Origin: a virus
Length of the DNA: 49,638 nucleotides
IMG/VR virus record: IMGVR_UViG_3300037560_000121
Coordinates: 1-49,638 of that record
Strand: one strand, 5' to 3'
The stretch's first letter is position 1, and the number at the start of each line of letters is the position of its first letter. The position numbers and the translations under genes are program-made. Below are positions 30,766-38,382 of the stretch, piece after piece. The notes beneath the pieces were generated by a model that was not told where the DNA came from, made no database searches, and saw nothing but the letters and a program-made list of their open reading frames with translations.

Positions 30766-31257
30766 CTAAGCACCTCCGCCAGAGCCTTGAAGGACCACAG
30801 TCCCTCCACCAAACTTCGCGTACGCTCGTGCTGTGTTCACTGGGTCAAGCCTGGTGATCTTCACTACGGTAGCTGAAGTCTCAGTCAGGTCGATGTACCA
30901 CACACTACTTGTCTTGACCACTCCGTAAGCTACACCAATGTTCGCATCAGTGGGTACTGTACCACCATTTATTGGCCAACTAAACTCCGCATCTTCGTCA
31001 GCCACATAGACACCGATCTTGGAGTCCTTCCCAAGAACGCCGCCAGATACATGGCCTGGCAAAGACTGAGTAGTTGGGTCAGCAGCAATTCCCAAGACCG
31101 CTGCAGGATCAGCACCTGATTCCTCCACCTCACCAGAGGTGAGTTTGACTAGAGCGTTGATCGCAAACGACGCCGCTGACTTCAAGGTATATTCCACTAC
31201 AGCGACCCGAGAACTGGAGGGCCAGGCAGCAGGGAATGGATTTCTTGTGTCTGCCAT
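30766..31257 (-). CDS. Capsid decoration-like protein
   Basis: A 163-residue protein with AAGGAG upstream. N-terminal VAVVEYTLKSAASFAINALVKLTSGEVE, then beta-rich stretches (GKDSKIGVYVADEDAEFSW) and a terminal glycine-rich tail. Size and beta content fit head-decoration or fibre-anchoring proteins encoded just before the major capsid gene. Three bases separate it from that gene. Confidence 0.55.
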   Translation of the reverse strand: MADTRNPFPAAWPSSSRVAVVEYTLKSAASFAINALVKLTSGEVEESGADPAAVLGIAADPTTQSLPGHVSGGVLGKDSKIGVYVADEDAEFSWPINGGTVPTDANIGVAYGVVKTSSVWYIDLTETSATVVKITRLDPVNTARAYAKFGGGTVVLQGSGGGA

Positions 31258-31291
31258 GTGTTAATTCACTCCTTCTTAAAGATTGTACAGC

Positions 31292-31684
31292 CTAGCCAAT
31301 GCGTGGATCTGGTTCATTCAGAACAACAGACATCGGGCCACGTCTGGAACTTGATCCATCAATAACAGGTACACCGTACTTCAGTCCCTGCATTTTGAAC
31401 CCTTCGATCGGACCACGCATCCGTTCTTCAGCCATGGTCGCTCTCTCGCGTTCCCTGTCCTCAAACTGGTCGCGCCGACAGCACATGAGGACGTCAGCAC
31501 CACTTGTACGTGCGCCCCCTTTCTTGTCCGGCACGATTTCGTAACCGTAGTCCTCAGCACGTTCGTCCACCTTATTTGGACGAGTCCAACGGTAGTGTTT
31601 GTTAGGATCACGTGTCTTCACTGTCCTACGCCGATGTGTCGGCAAGCTCGGCTTTACGAAACTTGCAGTGACTCTCTTAGGCAT
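31292..31684 (-). CDS. Basic head-module protein, unknown
   Basis: A 130-residue strongly basic N-terminal half (HRRRTVKTRDPNKHYRWTRPNK) followed by a DRERERATMAEERMRG helix and a beta-like end. Two adjacent cysteines (MCCRRD). It may bind DNA or stabilise the capsid interior. Not recognised; it is placed between scaffold-like and decoration-like genes. Confidence 0.6.
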   Translation of the reverse strand: MPKRVTASFVKPSLPTHRRRTVKTRDPNKHYRWTRPNKVDERAEDYGYEIVPDKKGGARTSGADVLMCCRRDQFEDRERERATMAEERMRGPIEGFKMQGLKYGVPVIDGSSSRRGPMSVVLNEPDPRIG

Positions 31685-31687
31685 TGC

Positions 31688-32557
31688 TTACTCCTCATCT
31701 GGTAGATAAGCTGCATAGTCATCTTCAGAAACTCCAAGACGAGCTGCTGTAGCTCGTTGTTCGTCATTAAGCTTGCGTGGACTCTTCTTACCACCCCCAC
31801 CACCTCCCTTTCCACGCTCTCCTGTGCTTCCTACAGTAACCCGTTTGCCAACCAAGGACTCTCTATTGACCACAGTCGCAGAAGGATCAAGGTCAGGATC
31901 ATCATCCTCCTCCTTCTTCTTCTTTGTCCTTCTGACAACTTCCTCCTCAATGAGCTCATTCTGATGCCTTCCAATGACCGTAGCATATAGATGAGTCCAA
32001 GTAGACATGTTAGCAGTCACATTCAAAGACAGAGGAGCAGCCTCCTTGATGATTTCAGCTTCATACCTATCCCAATGAGGCATTTTCTCTTTGTCTTGCC
32101 TAGCAAGTGCTATGGCTTGATGAGACATCTTGTTATACTGCTCTATCAGCACCGGACGTGCCTTCTCGGCAAAGATGTCTGCAATCTTTTTATTGACCAC
32201 ATCTGGATCTGCCAGCAGCAGGTCCTCTTTCGTAAGTACTGTAGGCGCAGCAGGCTCAACAGTCTTAACACCTGCTGCAGCCGCCACATTTGCAGCATTT
32301 GCAGCTGCGTTTGCTGCATTTGATGCACTGTTAGCTTGTTCAATGGCCCGTTTCGTCAGTTCCTTGGATGCATTTAAGGTGCTAATTAGTTCTGCACCAC
32401 TAAGACCTCGTAGTGATTCATCCTCATGGTCGTCAGGTACATGGAAGTCTGAGAAAGAGGGAGCTTTATCCTTGTCGTCTCCATCTCCTTCCCCGTCTCC
32501 AGTTTTCAGATTACCTTCATCATCCAGCTCTGCTGGATCAAATGCCATGCCTGTCAT
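31688..32557 (-). CDS. Scaffold-like protein
   Basis: A 289-residue protein. Highly acidic head (GEGDGDDKDK), a long alanine-rich coiled helix (residues 60-100: ASNAANAAANAANVAAAAG) and a basic glycine/lysine tail (KGGGGGGKKSPRK). The order acidic, long helix, basic tail and the place between portal and capsid genes fit a scaffolding protein, whose basic end contacts capsid protein. It shares 20 bases with the preceding small gene. Confidence 0.65.
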   Translation of the reverse strand: MTGMAFDPAELDDEGNLKTGDGEGDGDDKDKAPSFSDFHVPDDHEDESLRGLSGAELISTLNASKELTKRAIEQANSASNAANAAANAANVAAAAGVKTVEPAAPTVLTKEDLLLADPDVVNKKIADIFAEKARPVLIEQYNKMSHQAIALARQDKEKMPHWDRYEAEIIKEAAPLSLNVTANMSTWTHLYATVIGRHQNELIEEEVVRRTKKKKEEDDDPDLDPSATVVNRESLVGKRVTVGSTGERGKGGGGGGKKSPRKLNDEQRATAARLGVSEDDYAAYLPDEE

Positions 32558-32699
32558 CTTCTAATCTCCTCTTGAGATATGTAGTGTAAAGCTTAGGTAG
32601 CTCAAGCTCTTTTCTGAGCTCCTTGTAAACTTGCAATGCAAAGAATGCATCCTTCGGTTTCGTAGCATCAAGCGCTCGGTGGCGCCACTGGCGGACCAC
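32538..32699 (-). CDS. Small protein between portal and scaffold
   Basis: A 53-residue protein with GTG start at 32699 after GGAGCG. The C-terminal 40 residues (KPKDAFFALQVYKELRKELE and KLYTTYLKRRLEDD) form a credible amphipathic helix pair. It overlaps the portal by 32 bases and the scaffold-like gene by 20. A longer open frame reaches 33011 but is a shadow of the portal. Confidence 0.55.
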   Translation of the reverse strand: MVRQWRHRALDATKPKDAFFALQVYKELRKELELPKLYTTYLKRRLEDDRHGI

Positions 32700-34620
32700 C
32701 CGGAGGCGCTCCCGATGGTGGAGCTGGTACGCCGGCTGCCGATACAGGTCCACCAGCTGCAGAAGCTCCCGGTCCTCCAGCTTGCTGCGCAGCCAATGCT
32801 TCGGCCTCTGCTGCCTCAGCTTGGATCTGCTGGATACTGATGAGGTATTCTCTTCTACCAAAGAGGTCGAAGTCTGCCATGAGTTCGTCCACGAAGAGTG
32901 TAAGGCCCTCACCCATCTTTGCCAAAACCGCTTTAAGGATCGGCGGCATGTTCGGATCAGCTGCCTGCATCGTATACTGAGCGAACTTGTCATAATACCC
33001 GAGAAGTACATTGAACATCTCCATCTTGGAGCGTTTCTCTAGCTCTCGTGAGGTGGCGCTTGTGGTTGCAGCGATCTCTATGCCCATGCTGTCCCATATC
33101 TGCTGCTCGGATAGGTTGTCGAGCATTGCTATAACCAGCTTGCCCTCTTCTCCAAAGAGCATTTCTAGCTTCTCTCTTGGATAGTACTCTTTGTAGAGAA
33201 GGACAGCCTTTAGGATCATCCGCTTCTTGAATCTTCGTATGGTACGGAGGACGTTATCTAGGCGTCTGCCTTTCTCTTGTAGGATCGCAAGAGTGGTTGT
33301 AGCAGGTGCCTTGCTAAGTGCTGCGTCGTCGAGGGCAATCTCTCGTATGCCAATACGTTCCTGCAGGACTTGCAAGGAGTGTTGCTCAGCATCAATTGTA
33401 CTATCAGCCTTAGAGCCAAGAGAAAAGGGCTCCATGTCATCCATTGAGTCTACTGGTATGCCACCACCAGGACGGAGTGAGAGCTGTGATGGCACTCTGG
33501 AGTCAGAAATATACTTGAATGACACAGCGTTAACGACTGTACCATTGTCTAGACGCTGGTTGTGCATCGCCGTTATCTCAATCTGGAACGGCAGTGCCAT
33601 GTGTCCTATCCCTATGCCAAGAACCTGAAGCTCGCGTCCTACAAAAGGCATCACCTCGATTGGATCTAAGGCAAGCGGGAAGGTGTTGTGTTTGATCTGC
33701 AACAGCGTCCTTGACGTCTCATGGAGTACTGCCTGTAGACGGACAGGAAGGTCTCCCAACTTAGTTAGGATATTCGATCCCTCATCTATCGGAGGACTCT
33801 CACTATCAGATATCTCAAGAGGATACCTGAACCAGCACTCATAGAGCTCAAACTCATACATAGCAGGTGGGAAGATACCAATCTCGTCGCTGCTGACCCT
33901 TTGATAGTCAGTTTGAGATGTCTCATACCAACTACGCATCTCCTCCACAAACTTCTCGTCGTACTTGCCCTCATCCACCCGTAGCTTTATCTCGTTCCAG
34001 GAAAGGCGGATGCGAACCATCTTCCATTCAGACTCGTCAATATGTCGAGCATGCATCTGCCAGAAGAGATCACTGATGGAGATGTGGATGAACTCAGGGT
34101 TGTCTTTCATCCTCTCGACGATAGACTCCCACTCTTCTGTCGCCTCGTTCCACTTGGTGACTACAACATCCTCACGCGAATATACAACCTTCTCAGCCAT
34201 GGTACCGAGTTTGAGCAACTCCATGATCGCGCTGTAGTCTACTGCTTCCTCGTTCAGCTCATTCTGACCAGCCCAGGTAAGCCACTTACGGACAGCTTTG
34301 GAGAACTTATACAGCTCTTCTCTTGTAGGCTTGACAGCATACGTGTCCTCAGGAGAATAAAGGGTGTCCATCAGCCTGGCATGAAGCTGTTCGACGTATG
34401 TAGGGATGATGGGAATCATTATCGTAGCTGCACCCTCGAAGGGATAGTCCTTCTTCTCAGGTACGTCCAGTTGCTCATAGAGCTTCTGGATATCTTCCCA
34501 CACATCCTGGGCGTCTTGTCTGGCTATCTTAGAGTTCTTCAGCTCATCACAGAGATAGTTGCCAATGGCATCTCTTGTGGCGTCGTCTAGCTTCAGATCT
34601 GGATAATCTTGCTCAGGCAT
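32668..34620 (-). CDS. Portal protein
   Basis: A 650-residue protein. Length, the helix-rich N-terminus (DLKLDDATRDAIGNYLCDEL), the segment TIMIPIIPTYVEQLHARLMDTLYS (about 66-89) and a long C-terminal helical part ending in an alanine/proline-rich tail (PPSGAPPGGPPVAPPSA) fit podovirus-type portals. It precedes scaffold and capsid genes in transcription order. It starts inside the GroES-like gene's stop region. Confidence 0.75.
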   Translation of the reverse strand: MPEQDYPDLKLDDATRDAIGNYLCDELKNSKIARQDAQDVWEDIQKLYEQLDVPEKKDYPFEGAATIMIPIIPTYVEQLHARLMDTLYSPEDTYAVKPTREELYKFSKAVRKWLTWAGQNELNEEAVDYSAIMELLKLGTMAEKVVYSREDVVVTKWNEATEEWESIVERMKDNPEFIHISISDLFWQMHARHIDESEWKMVRIRLSWNEIKLRVDEGKYDEKFVEEMRSWYETSQTDYQRVSSDEIGIFPPAMYEFELYECWFRYPLEISDSESPPIDEGSNILTKLGDLPVRLQAVLHETSRTLLQIKHNTFPLALDPIEVMPFVGRELQVLGIGIGHMALPFQIEITAMHNQRLDNGTVVNAVSFKYISDSRVPSQLSLRPGGGIPVDSMDDMEPFSLGSKADSTIDAEQHSLQVLQERIGIREIALDDAALSKAPATTTLAILQEKGRRLDNVLRTIRRFKKRMILKAVLLYKEYYPREKLEMLFGEEGKLVIAMLDNLSEQQIWDSMGIEIAATTSATSRELEKRSKMEMFNVLLGYYDKFAQYTMQAADPNMPPILKAVLAKMGEGLTLFVDELMADFDLFGRREYLISIQQIQAEAAEAEALAAQQAGGPGASAAGGPVSAAGVPAPPSGAPPGGPPVAPPSA

Positions 34621-34915
34621 CGACTTCTCCTACGTGCGCCAGGAGGTCTTCTGCATCTGCAACATGTAGATTCTGTACTTCACCTGTCTCATCATCTCTG
34701 ATAGTCATATTTGCGCCGTAACGCTCTGGACTTAGTAGTATTAAGTCCCCTGGTTTGACATCATCAAAGACTTCGTGTACCTTCGAGCCAACACTGATAA
34801 CTCGTATAAGCTCAGCCTGTTTTCTCTCAGTGTCAGGAGTCCATATGACAGAGGACTGTGGTCCCCTTTCTAAGAGCTCTCCTATGACCTTGCGAGGGTG
34901 TGCCGTGATCTTCAT
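34613..34915 (-). CDS. GroES-like co-chaperonin
   Basis: A 100-residue protein with the length and pattern of GroES/Cpn10: N-terminal strand MKITAHPRKVIGELLERG, a mobile-loop-like stretch SSVIWTPDTERKQ (residues 21-33; GroES has GGIVL), RVISVGSKVHEVFDDVKPGDLILLS (38-62; VKVGD in GroES) and C-terminal VADAEDLLAHV (ESDILAIV in GroES). It probably works with host GroEL to fold the capsid protein, like T4 gp31. It lies directly upstream of the portal gene with an ATGA overlap on its other side. Confidence 0.75.
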   Translation of the reverse strand: MKITAHPRKVIGELLERGPQSSVIWTPDTERKQAELIRVISVGSKVHEVFDDVKPGDLILLSPERYGANMTIRDDETGEVQNLHVADAEDLLAHVGEVDA

Positions 34916-35217
34916 GGTCCACAGTACGCGGTTATGGTCAGCGGCTCTTTGCCTTTGACCCGTTGGATCTGCATTTCTCCACGCGGGAAGTTGAGTATCT
35001 TCATACCAGATCCCTTGTGCAGATACTTGAACTCAGGATTCCGACGCTCCGGATCTCGGACCACTATACGGACGAGCGTGCCTGGAAACGCACCCAGAAT
35101 CTCTACACCTTTGACGAATTGGACTGGACTCCACGGGCTATCTCCCGTAGTGCCTAGAGCAAGCAGTTGTTTGTGTGCAGCAGACCGCTTAACTTGCTTG
35201 CTGCTTTGCTCCTTCAT
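34912..35217 (-). CDS. Small head-module protein, unknown
   Basis: A 101-residue protein using the ATG at 35217; TTG codons at 35235 and 35241 are alternatives with a stronger upstream GGAGAAG. Basic helix first (KEQSSKQVKRSAAHKQLLALG), then a beta-rich part (GTLVRIVVRDPERRNPEF). Overlaps both neighbours. Not recognised. Confidence 0.55.
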   Translation of the reverse strand: MKEQSSKQVKRSAAHKQLLALGTTGDSPWSPVQFVKGVEILGAFPGTLVRIVVRDPERRNPEFKYLHKGSGMKILNFPRGEMQIQRVKGKEPLTITAYCGP

Positions 35218-35602
35218 CAGCTGATTCTGGGTCAATTTCAATCTTCTCCGAGTCTTTGAGCTTGTCTCTGAAATCTACCTTCTCGATGATCACTGCGTCT
35301 CGCAGCTGTACCATATACTTCTTGTAGCGAGCTTTGAGCATGTTGAACATGGCTGCGTCTACTGTGAAGACATACTCAGGTACAATAAGCTTCAAGAGCC
35401 CTATAGACCTGCCACTTTTCTCATCGTCAGAAGTTACGGTTTCTGTGATTGTCGGACCTTGTCTGAAGTCCTTAGCAATACGAACAGCGATTTCTGCTTC
35501 GGTGTCATCTTTGGAGCCGACGTGTACGAAGGCAGGATAGAGGAAGTCATCGAACTCTTCCTTATCAACGTGGACCTTGTAGGCTGTCAGTTTGCTAGTC
35601 AT
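35189..35602 (-). CDS. Small head-module protein, unknown
   Basis: A 137-residue protein. The ATG at 35602 is chosen because GGAGAAGGCA directly precedes it; the longer frame adds a leader with no ribosome site. Alpha/beta mixture (AEIAVRIAKDFRQGP, GLLKLIVPEYVFTVDAAMFNMLKARYKKYM), with an acidic tail. It lies between the lysis cassette and the GroES-like gene. Not recognised. Confidence 0.6.
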   Translation of the reverse strand: MTSKLTAYKVHVDKEEFDDFLYPAFVHVGSKDDTEAEIAVRIAKDFRQGPTITETVTSDDEKSGRSIGLLKLIVPEYVFTVDAAMFNMLKARYKKYMVQLRDAVIIEKVDFRDKLKDSEKIEIDPESADEGAKQQAS

Positions 35603-35828
35603 TGCCTTCTCCTGCACTGTTTGAAGGCACACGCAGGAACCAAGACAGGACTGCACCAATTACGAGGATGCCTAAGATCCACGGATCTGCATCCGTTTTG
35701 GTCATGGCGTAGGTGATTGCTGCTCCAGCGAAGCTGACTGCGCCTACACGAGTGGAGGAAGCGTTTCCACTTATGGGATCAGCTACGATTGATGCTATCT
35801 TACTGATGATTTTTAGAGGGTTGAACAT
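35595..35828 (-). CDS. Holin-like membrane protein
   Basis: A 77-residue protein with two hydrophobic segments, VGAVSFAGAAITYAM (about 28-42) and WILGILVIGAVLSWFL (about 49-64), and a short charged C-terminus. Size, two spans and position just after the endolysin gene in transcription order support a holin that times lysis. GGAG precedes the ATG. Confidence 0.6.
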   Translation of the reverse strand: MFNPLKIISKIASIVADPISGNASSTRVGAVSFAGAAITYAMTKTDADPWILGILVIGAVLSWFLRVPSNSAGEGND

Positions 35829-35832
35829 GTCT

Positions 35833-36282
35833 TCATGTCTCCATGGTTATGTGTGGAAGTGCTGTTACGATGTACTTCTGGTTACCTTCAAGGTCTAGGA
35901 GATAGCCAGATGTAGCTCCTCCTATGTATCCAGCAAGAACGATGTGTATATGAGCACGCTTCTGTCCTAGCTCAGGTGCTTCGTATATGATCTGATGCAG
36001 AGCAGAGCCCCTCTTTCCAGGGCGGTATAGAGCAGCCATGAAGTCTGCTATACGACGGATGTAAGGATCAGCTCCCTTGCGAGGCTGGATGTCCACAGCA
36101 AGGCCGTTGCTATGTGAGCCAGAAGTTCCGCGCAGGAAACTTGTTATAATAAGGCGTCCACGACAGAACTGTCTGACAGGATCTAGCAGCGTCGCGTGCT
36201 TCAGGGCAAGATCTCTGTGTTCCCTTGAGAGCCCTTTGCCAAACTCAAACTCAGCTACGCTAAAGTATCTCGTTTTCCACAT
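35833..36282 (-). CDS. M15-type peptidoglycan endopeptidase (endolysin)
   Basis: A 149-residue protein. SGSHSNGLAVDIQ (H57, D64) and AHIHI (H111, H113) are the zinc-binding SxHxxGxAxD and HxH signatures of peptidase M15/VanY-like enzymes, which cut the peptide stems of peptidoglycan. No signal peptide, so export through a holin is expected, and a holin-like gene follows directly. It starts within the stop of the spanin-like gene. Confidence 0.75.
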   Translation of the reverse strand: MWKTRYFSVAEFEFGKGLSREHRDLALKHATLLDPVRQFCRGRLIITSFLRGTSGSHSNGLAVDIQPRKGADPYIRRIADFMAALYRPGKRGSALHQIIYEAPELGQKRAHIHIVLAGYIGGATSGYLLDLEGNQKYIVTALPHITMET

Positions 36283-36566
36283 CAGTTTCTGTCCCTTACT
36301 GCTATCCGTGTCGATGCACCTTCATCACGCACAGTTTGAGTGATCTCTTTTGTCTGCAACAGGAGATCCCTTTCTAGCTGCAGTCCAAGAGAATCAAAAC
36401 ACGTTTTGATGAACTCCTTGTCTGCACCAGACATTGTATCCCTACGACGGTCAGATCCTGGGTGACCATTAAGGAACTTCTTACGACGATATGCCGCAAA
36501 GCCTTGCTGGCCACCTACGACCATTATGACTGCAGTAAAGATCTCTGCAAAGCTGTAGATTTCCAT
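36282..36566 (-). CDS. Spanin/holin-like single-span protein
   Basis: A 94-residue protein. One N-terminal transmembrane segment (AEIFTAVIMVVGGQQGFAAY, 7-26) is followed by a basic stop-transfer patch and a charged helix (LQLERDLLLQTKEITQTVRDE). N-in topology and location directly before the endolysin gene suggest an inner-membrane spanin or holin accessory. No lipobox partner was found. Confidence 0.5.
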   Translation of the reverse strand: MEIYSFAEIFTAVIMVVGGQQGFAAYRRKKFLNGHPGSDRRRDTMSGADKEFIKTCFDSLGLQLERDLLLQTKEITQTVRDEGASTRIAVRDRN

Positions 36567-36887
36567 CTATCCAGCCTCTCTTCGTCTTTGATACTTCTCC
36601 AGATGCTTTTGGTACCCTTTACCCAACGGCTTGGGTGTGGCCTTTACTATACCAGCCTGGCGCATGTCCCGCTCAGAGCGTATTGCCTGGTCTCTAGGCT
36701 TCAGATGATGTGCCATAGCTCCATACTCTGTCTCGTAGCAACCAGTGCCTGTGAATACCGCAGGAGCAGGCATTGAAATCAGCCTCTCCATTGGCATACC
36801 ACAACAGGAGGGAGCTGGGTCGTCATAGGTTTGTCGCCTTTCGAGGACTGCCTTACACGACCCACACCCAAACTCATAGATTGCCAC
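36567..36887 (-). CDS. FmdB-like zinc-ribbon protein
   Basis: A 106-residue protein with GTG start sharing one base with the previous stop. MAIYEFGCGSC...SCCGMPMERLISMP (1-42) matches the small FmdB-type zinc ribbon, with cysteine pairs at GCGSC and SCCG. The C-terminal half is basic. Such ribbons are common in phage structural regions with no fixed role. Confidence 0.65.
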   Translation of the reverse strand: MAIYEFGCGSCKAVLERRQTYDDPAPSCCGMPMERLISMPAPAVFTGTGCYETEYGAMAHHLKPRDQAIRSERDMRQAGIVKATPKPLGKGYQKHLEKYQRRREAG

Positions 36888-37006
36888 TAGGACTGACTAC
36901 ACTGTAGTGCTTCTTGACTCCGCTTCTCTTCTTCTGCAGCTGCCTCTGCCGCCTTCTTTTCAGCTGCGGTCGGCACCTTTGGCTTATCCTTAGTTGTTTC
37001 AGGCAT
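36887..37006 (-). CDS. Small charged alanine-rich protein
   Basis: A 39-residue protein, all helix: AAEKKAAEAAAEEEKRSQEAL. ATG at 37006 after GGAGAGAAAG; its stop overlaps the next GTG by one base. Likely a real linker-like or tail-assembly miniprotein, but the low complexity gives no function. Confidence 0.45.
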   Translation of the reverse strand: MPETTKDKPKVPTAAEKKAAEAAAEEEKRSQEALQCSQS

Positions 37007-37016
37007 CTTTCTCTCC

Positions 37017-37301
37017 TTATGGTACTATTGTGATTTCTACACGCACTGATAAACTCTGTCGTGTCTCTGGACTAGGTAACGGAGGTACCTGAGGTGGAGG
37101 TGTTGGTTCTGCTGGAATCTCCTCTACATCAAGTATTATATCCTGTATCCTATACCTAGTCACCACCTGCGTCTCGTAATCTTTCCAATCAAGGAACCAA
37201 CCCTCAGCTGGAACGATAGGAGATGAGATTGAAAACAGCTCAACATCTCCTGGTACAATGATGTAGTGACAGTCGTAAGACCAATGCGATGTACTTGGCA
37301 T
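37017..37301 (-). CDS. Small tail-module protein, unknown
   Basis: A 94-residue beta-rich protein (HYIIVPGDVELFSISSPIVP) with a proline-rich linker (PAEPTPPPQVPPLPSPE) near residues 62-78. Its start is one base after the beta-helix gene stop. Probably a minor tail component. Not recognised. Confidence 0.55.
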   Translation of the reverse strand: MPSTSHWSYDCHYIIVPGDVELFSISSPIVPAEGWFLDWKDYETQVVTRYRIQDIILDVEEIPAEPTPPPQVPPLPSPETRQSLSVRVEITIVP

Positions 37302-37302
37302 G

Positions 37303-38304
37303 TTAGCCTGCCTGTGGAATCTTCACTGTGAGACCACTTCCATCAACAGAGGAACTTGCTGCGCCGGTGTCCATGCTGTGGTTGCCCTGCCAACTATCAC
37401 CAGAACCAGCCACGTACCTACCAAGGTCCGTTGTGTAATCACCCGCGAAGTAGTTATCGGTCACGATGTTGTCGTTACCATTGGCCAAGTTGAGGCCGAT
37501 GACCATTGCATTGACGTGGTTGCCTCCGAATTTGTTACCTTCAACATTCGAAGCGTTCAGCGCAATGTCCATGTTCTCCTTGTTATCAAGGAACTGATTC
37601 CCAAGGAAGCTAGAACGGTTTGTAGGTGCAACCGCCACACCAACACTTTCCAGTGCAGGCAATGCTGTAGTTGGGAACAGCTCAAAGATGTTATTCAGGA
37701 TGCGTACATCTGGTACACCTTGGATGTTGAGTCCTGAACAGGAGCCGACTGCACCATAGAGCACACAGTAATCCATCTGAAATCCTGGTGCCCAGTTGGT
37801 CGCGTTGGTGTTGCCAGCTTGTGCCCAGAATACCTGCACACAGCGAGGTGATCCGCTGTCACCAACGATACGGAATCCACTGAGTCTCCAACCTGGAGAG
37901 TTCATGATAATCGTACCGGTGCTACCTGATACGTTGTAGAGCTGTGGTGAGGCATAGGGATACAGTGTTGGCCGAACACCAATTATTTGACAGTAGCGTC
38001 CCTTACCTGCCTCCATGTTGGCTGCAGTTGTGTTCTGGCCAGTGGAGAGCTGCTCATCGTAGCTGTTTCCAGCATCCCCCATTACCATGATCGCGTCACC
38101 ATCCACTACTGTGTTGAGAGCTTTCTGGATGGTTGCGAAGGCTCGATTCAGAGAGAGCCCACTGTACTGGTCATTGCCTAGTCGACCACTACCTCCACCA
38201 CCATTGACGTGGTAGACCTTCCTGTGGGCTATAACACCCCCACCAAAGCCCGCGAGTACTGGCACCCCTCCAACAAGTAAAGGAGCTGAGAAACTTGAAC
38301 CCAT
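37303..38304 (-). CDS. Beta-helix tail protein
   Basis: A 333-residue protein with a perfect ribosome site (AAAGGAGATATACA). From about residue 55, repeated short rungs (FRIVGDSGSPRCVQVFWAQ, IRNN/ILNN and NKENMDIALNASNVEGNKFGGN) have the spacing of right-handed parallel beta helices of tail spikes and pectate-lyase-like proteins. The start is glycine-rich. Could be a host-surface binding or depolymerising spike; no catalytic site assigned. Confidence 0.65.
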   Translation of the reverse strand: MGSSFSAPLLVGGVPVLAGFGGGVIAHRKVYHVNGGGGSGRLGNDQYSGLSLNRAFATIQKALNTVVDGDAIMVMGDAGNSYDEQLSTGQNTTAANMEAGKGRYCQIIGVRPTLYPYASPQLYNVSGSTGTIIMNSPGWRLSGFRIVGDSGSPRCVQVFWAQAGNTNATNWAPGFQMDYCVLYGAVGSCSGLNIQGVPDVRILNNIFELFPTTALPALESVGVAVAPTNRSSFLGNQFLDNKENMDIALNASNVEGNKFGGNHVNAMVIGLNLANGNDNIVTDNYFAGDYTTDLGRYVAGSGDSWQGNHSMDTGAASSSVDGSGLTVKIPQAG

Positions 38305-38382
38305 TGTATATCTCCTTTCAGCTATACTACTGCCGCAGAAGTGCGACCTTTCTATACCTTATGTTCACTAGCTGCAACAACG

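Noticed and set aside
32538-33011. 157-residue minus-strand frame overlapping the portal
   Set aside because: Only its last 53 codons are protein-like; the rest is a shadow of the portal, so a short gene from GTG 32699 was annotated instead.
38305-38382. Promoter in the gap before the beta-helix gene
   Set aside because: TTGTTG with TATAGA at 18 bases on the minus strand is too weak to call; no similarity to P1-P3.
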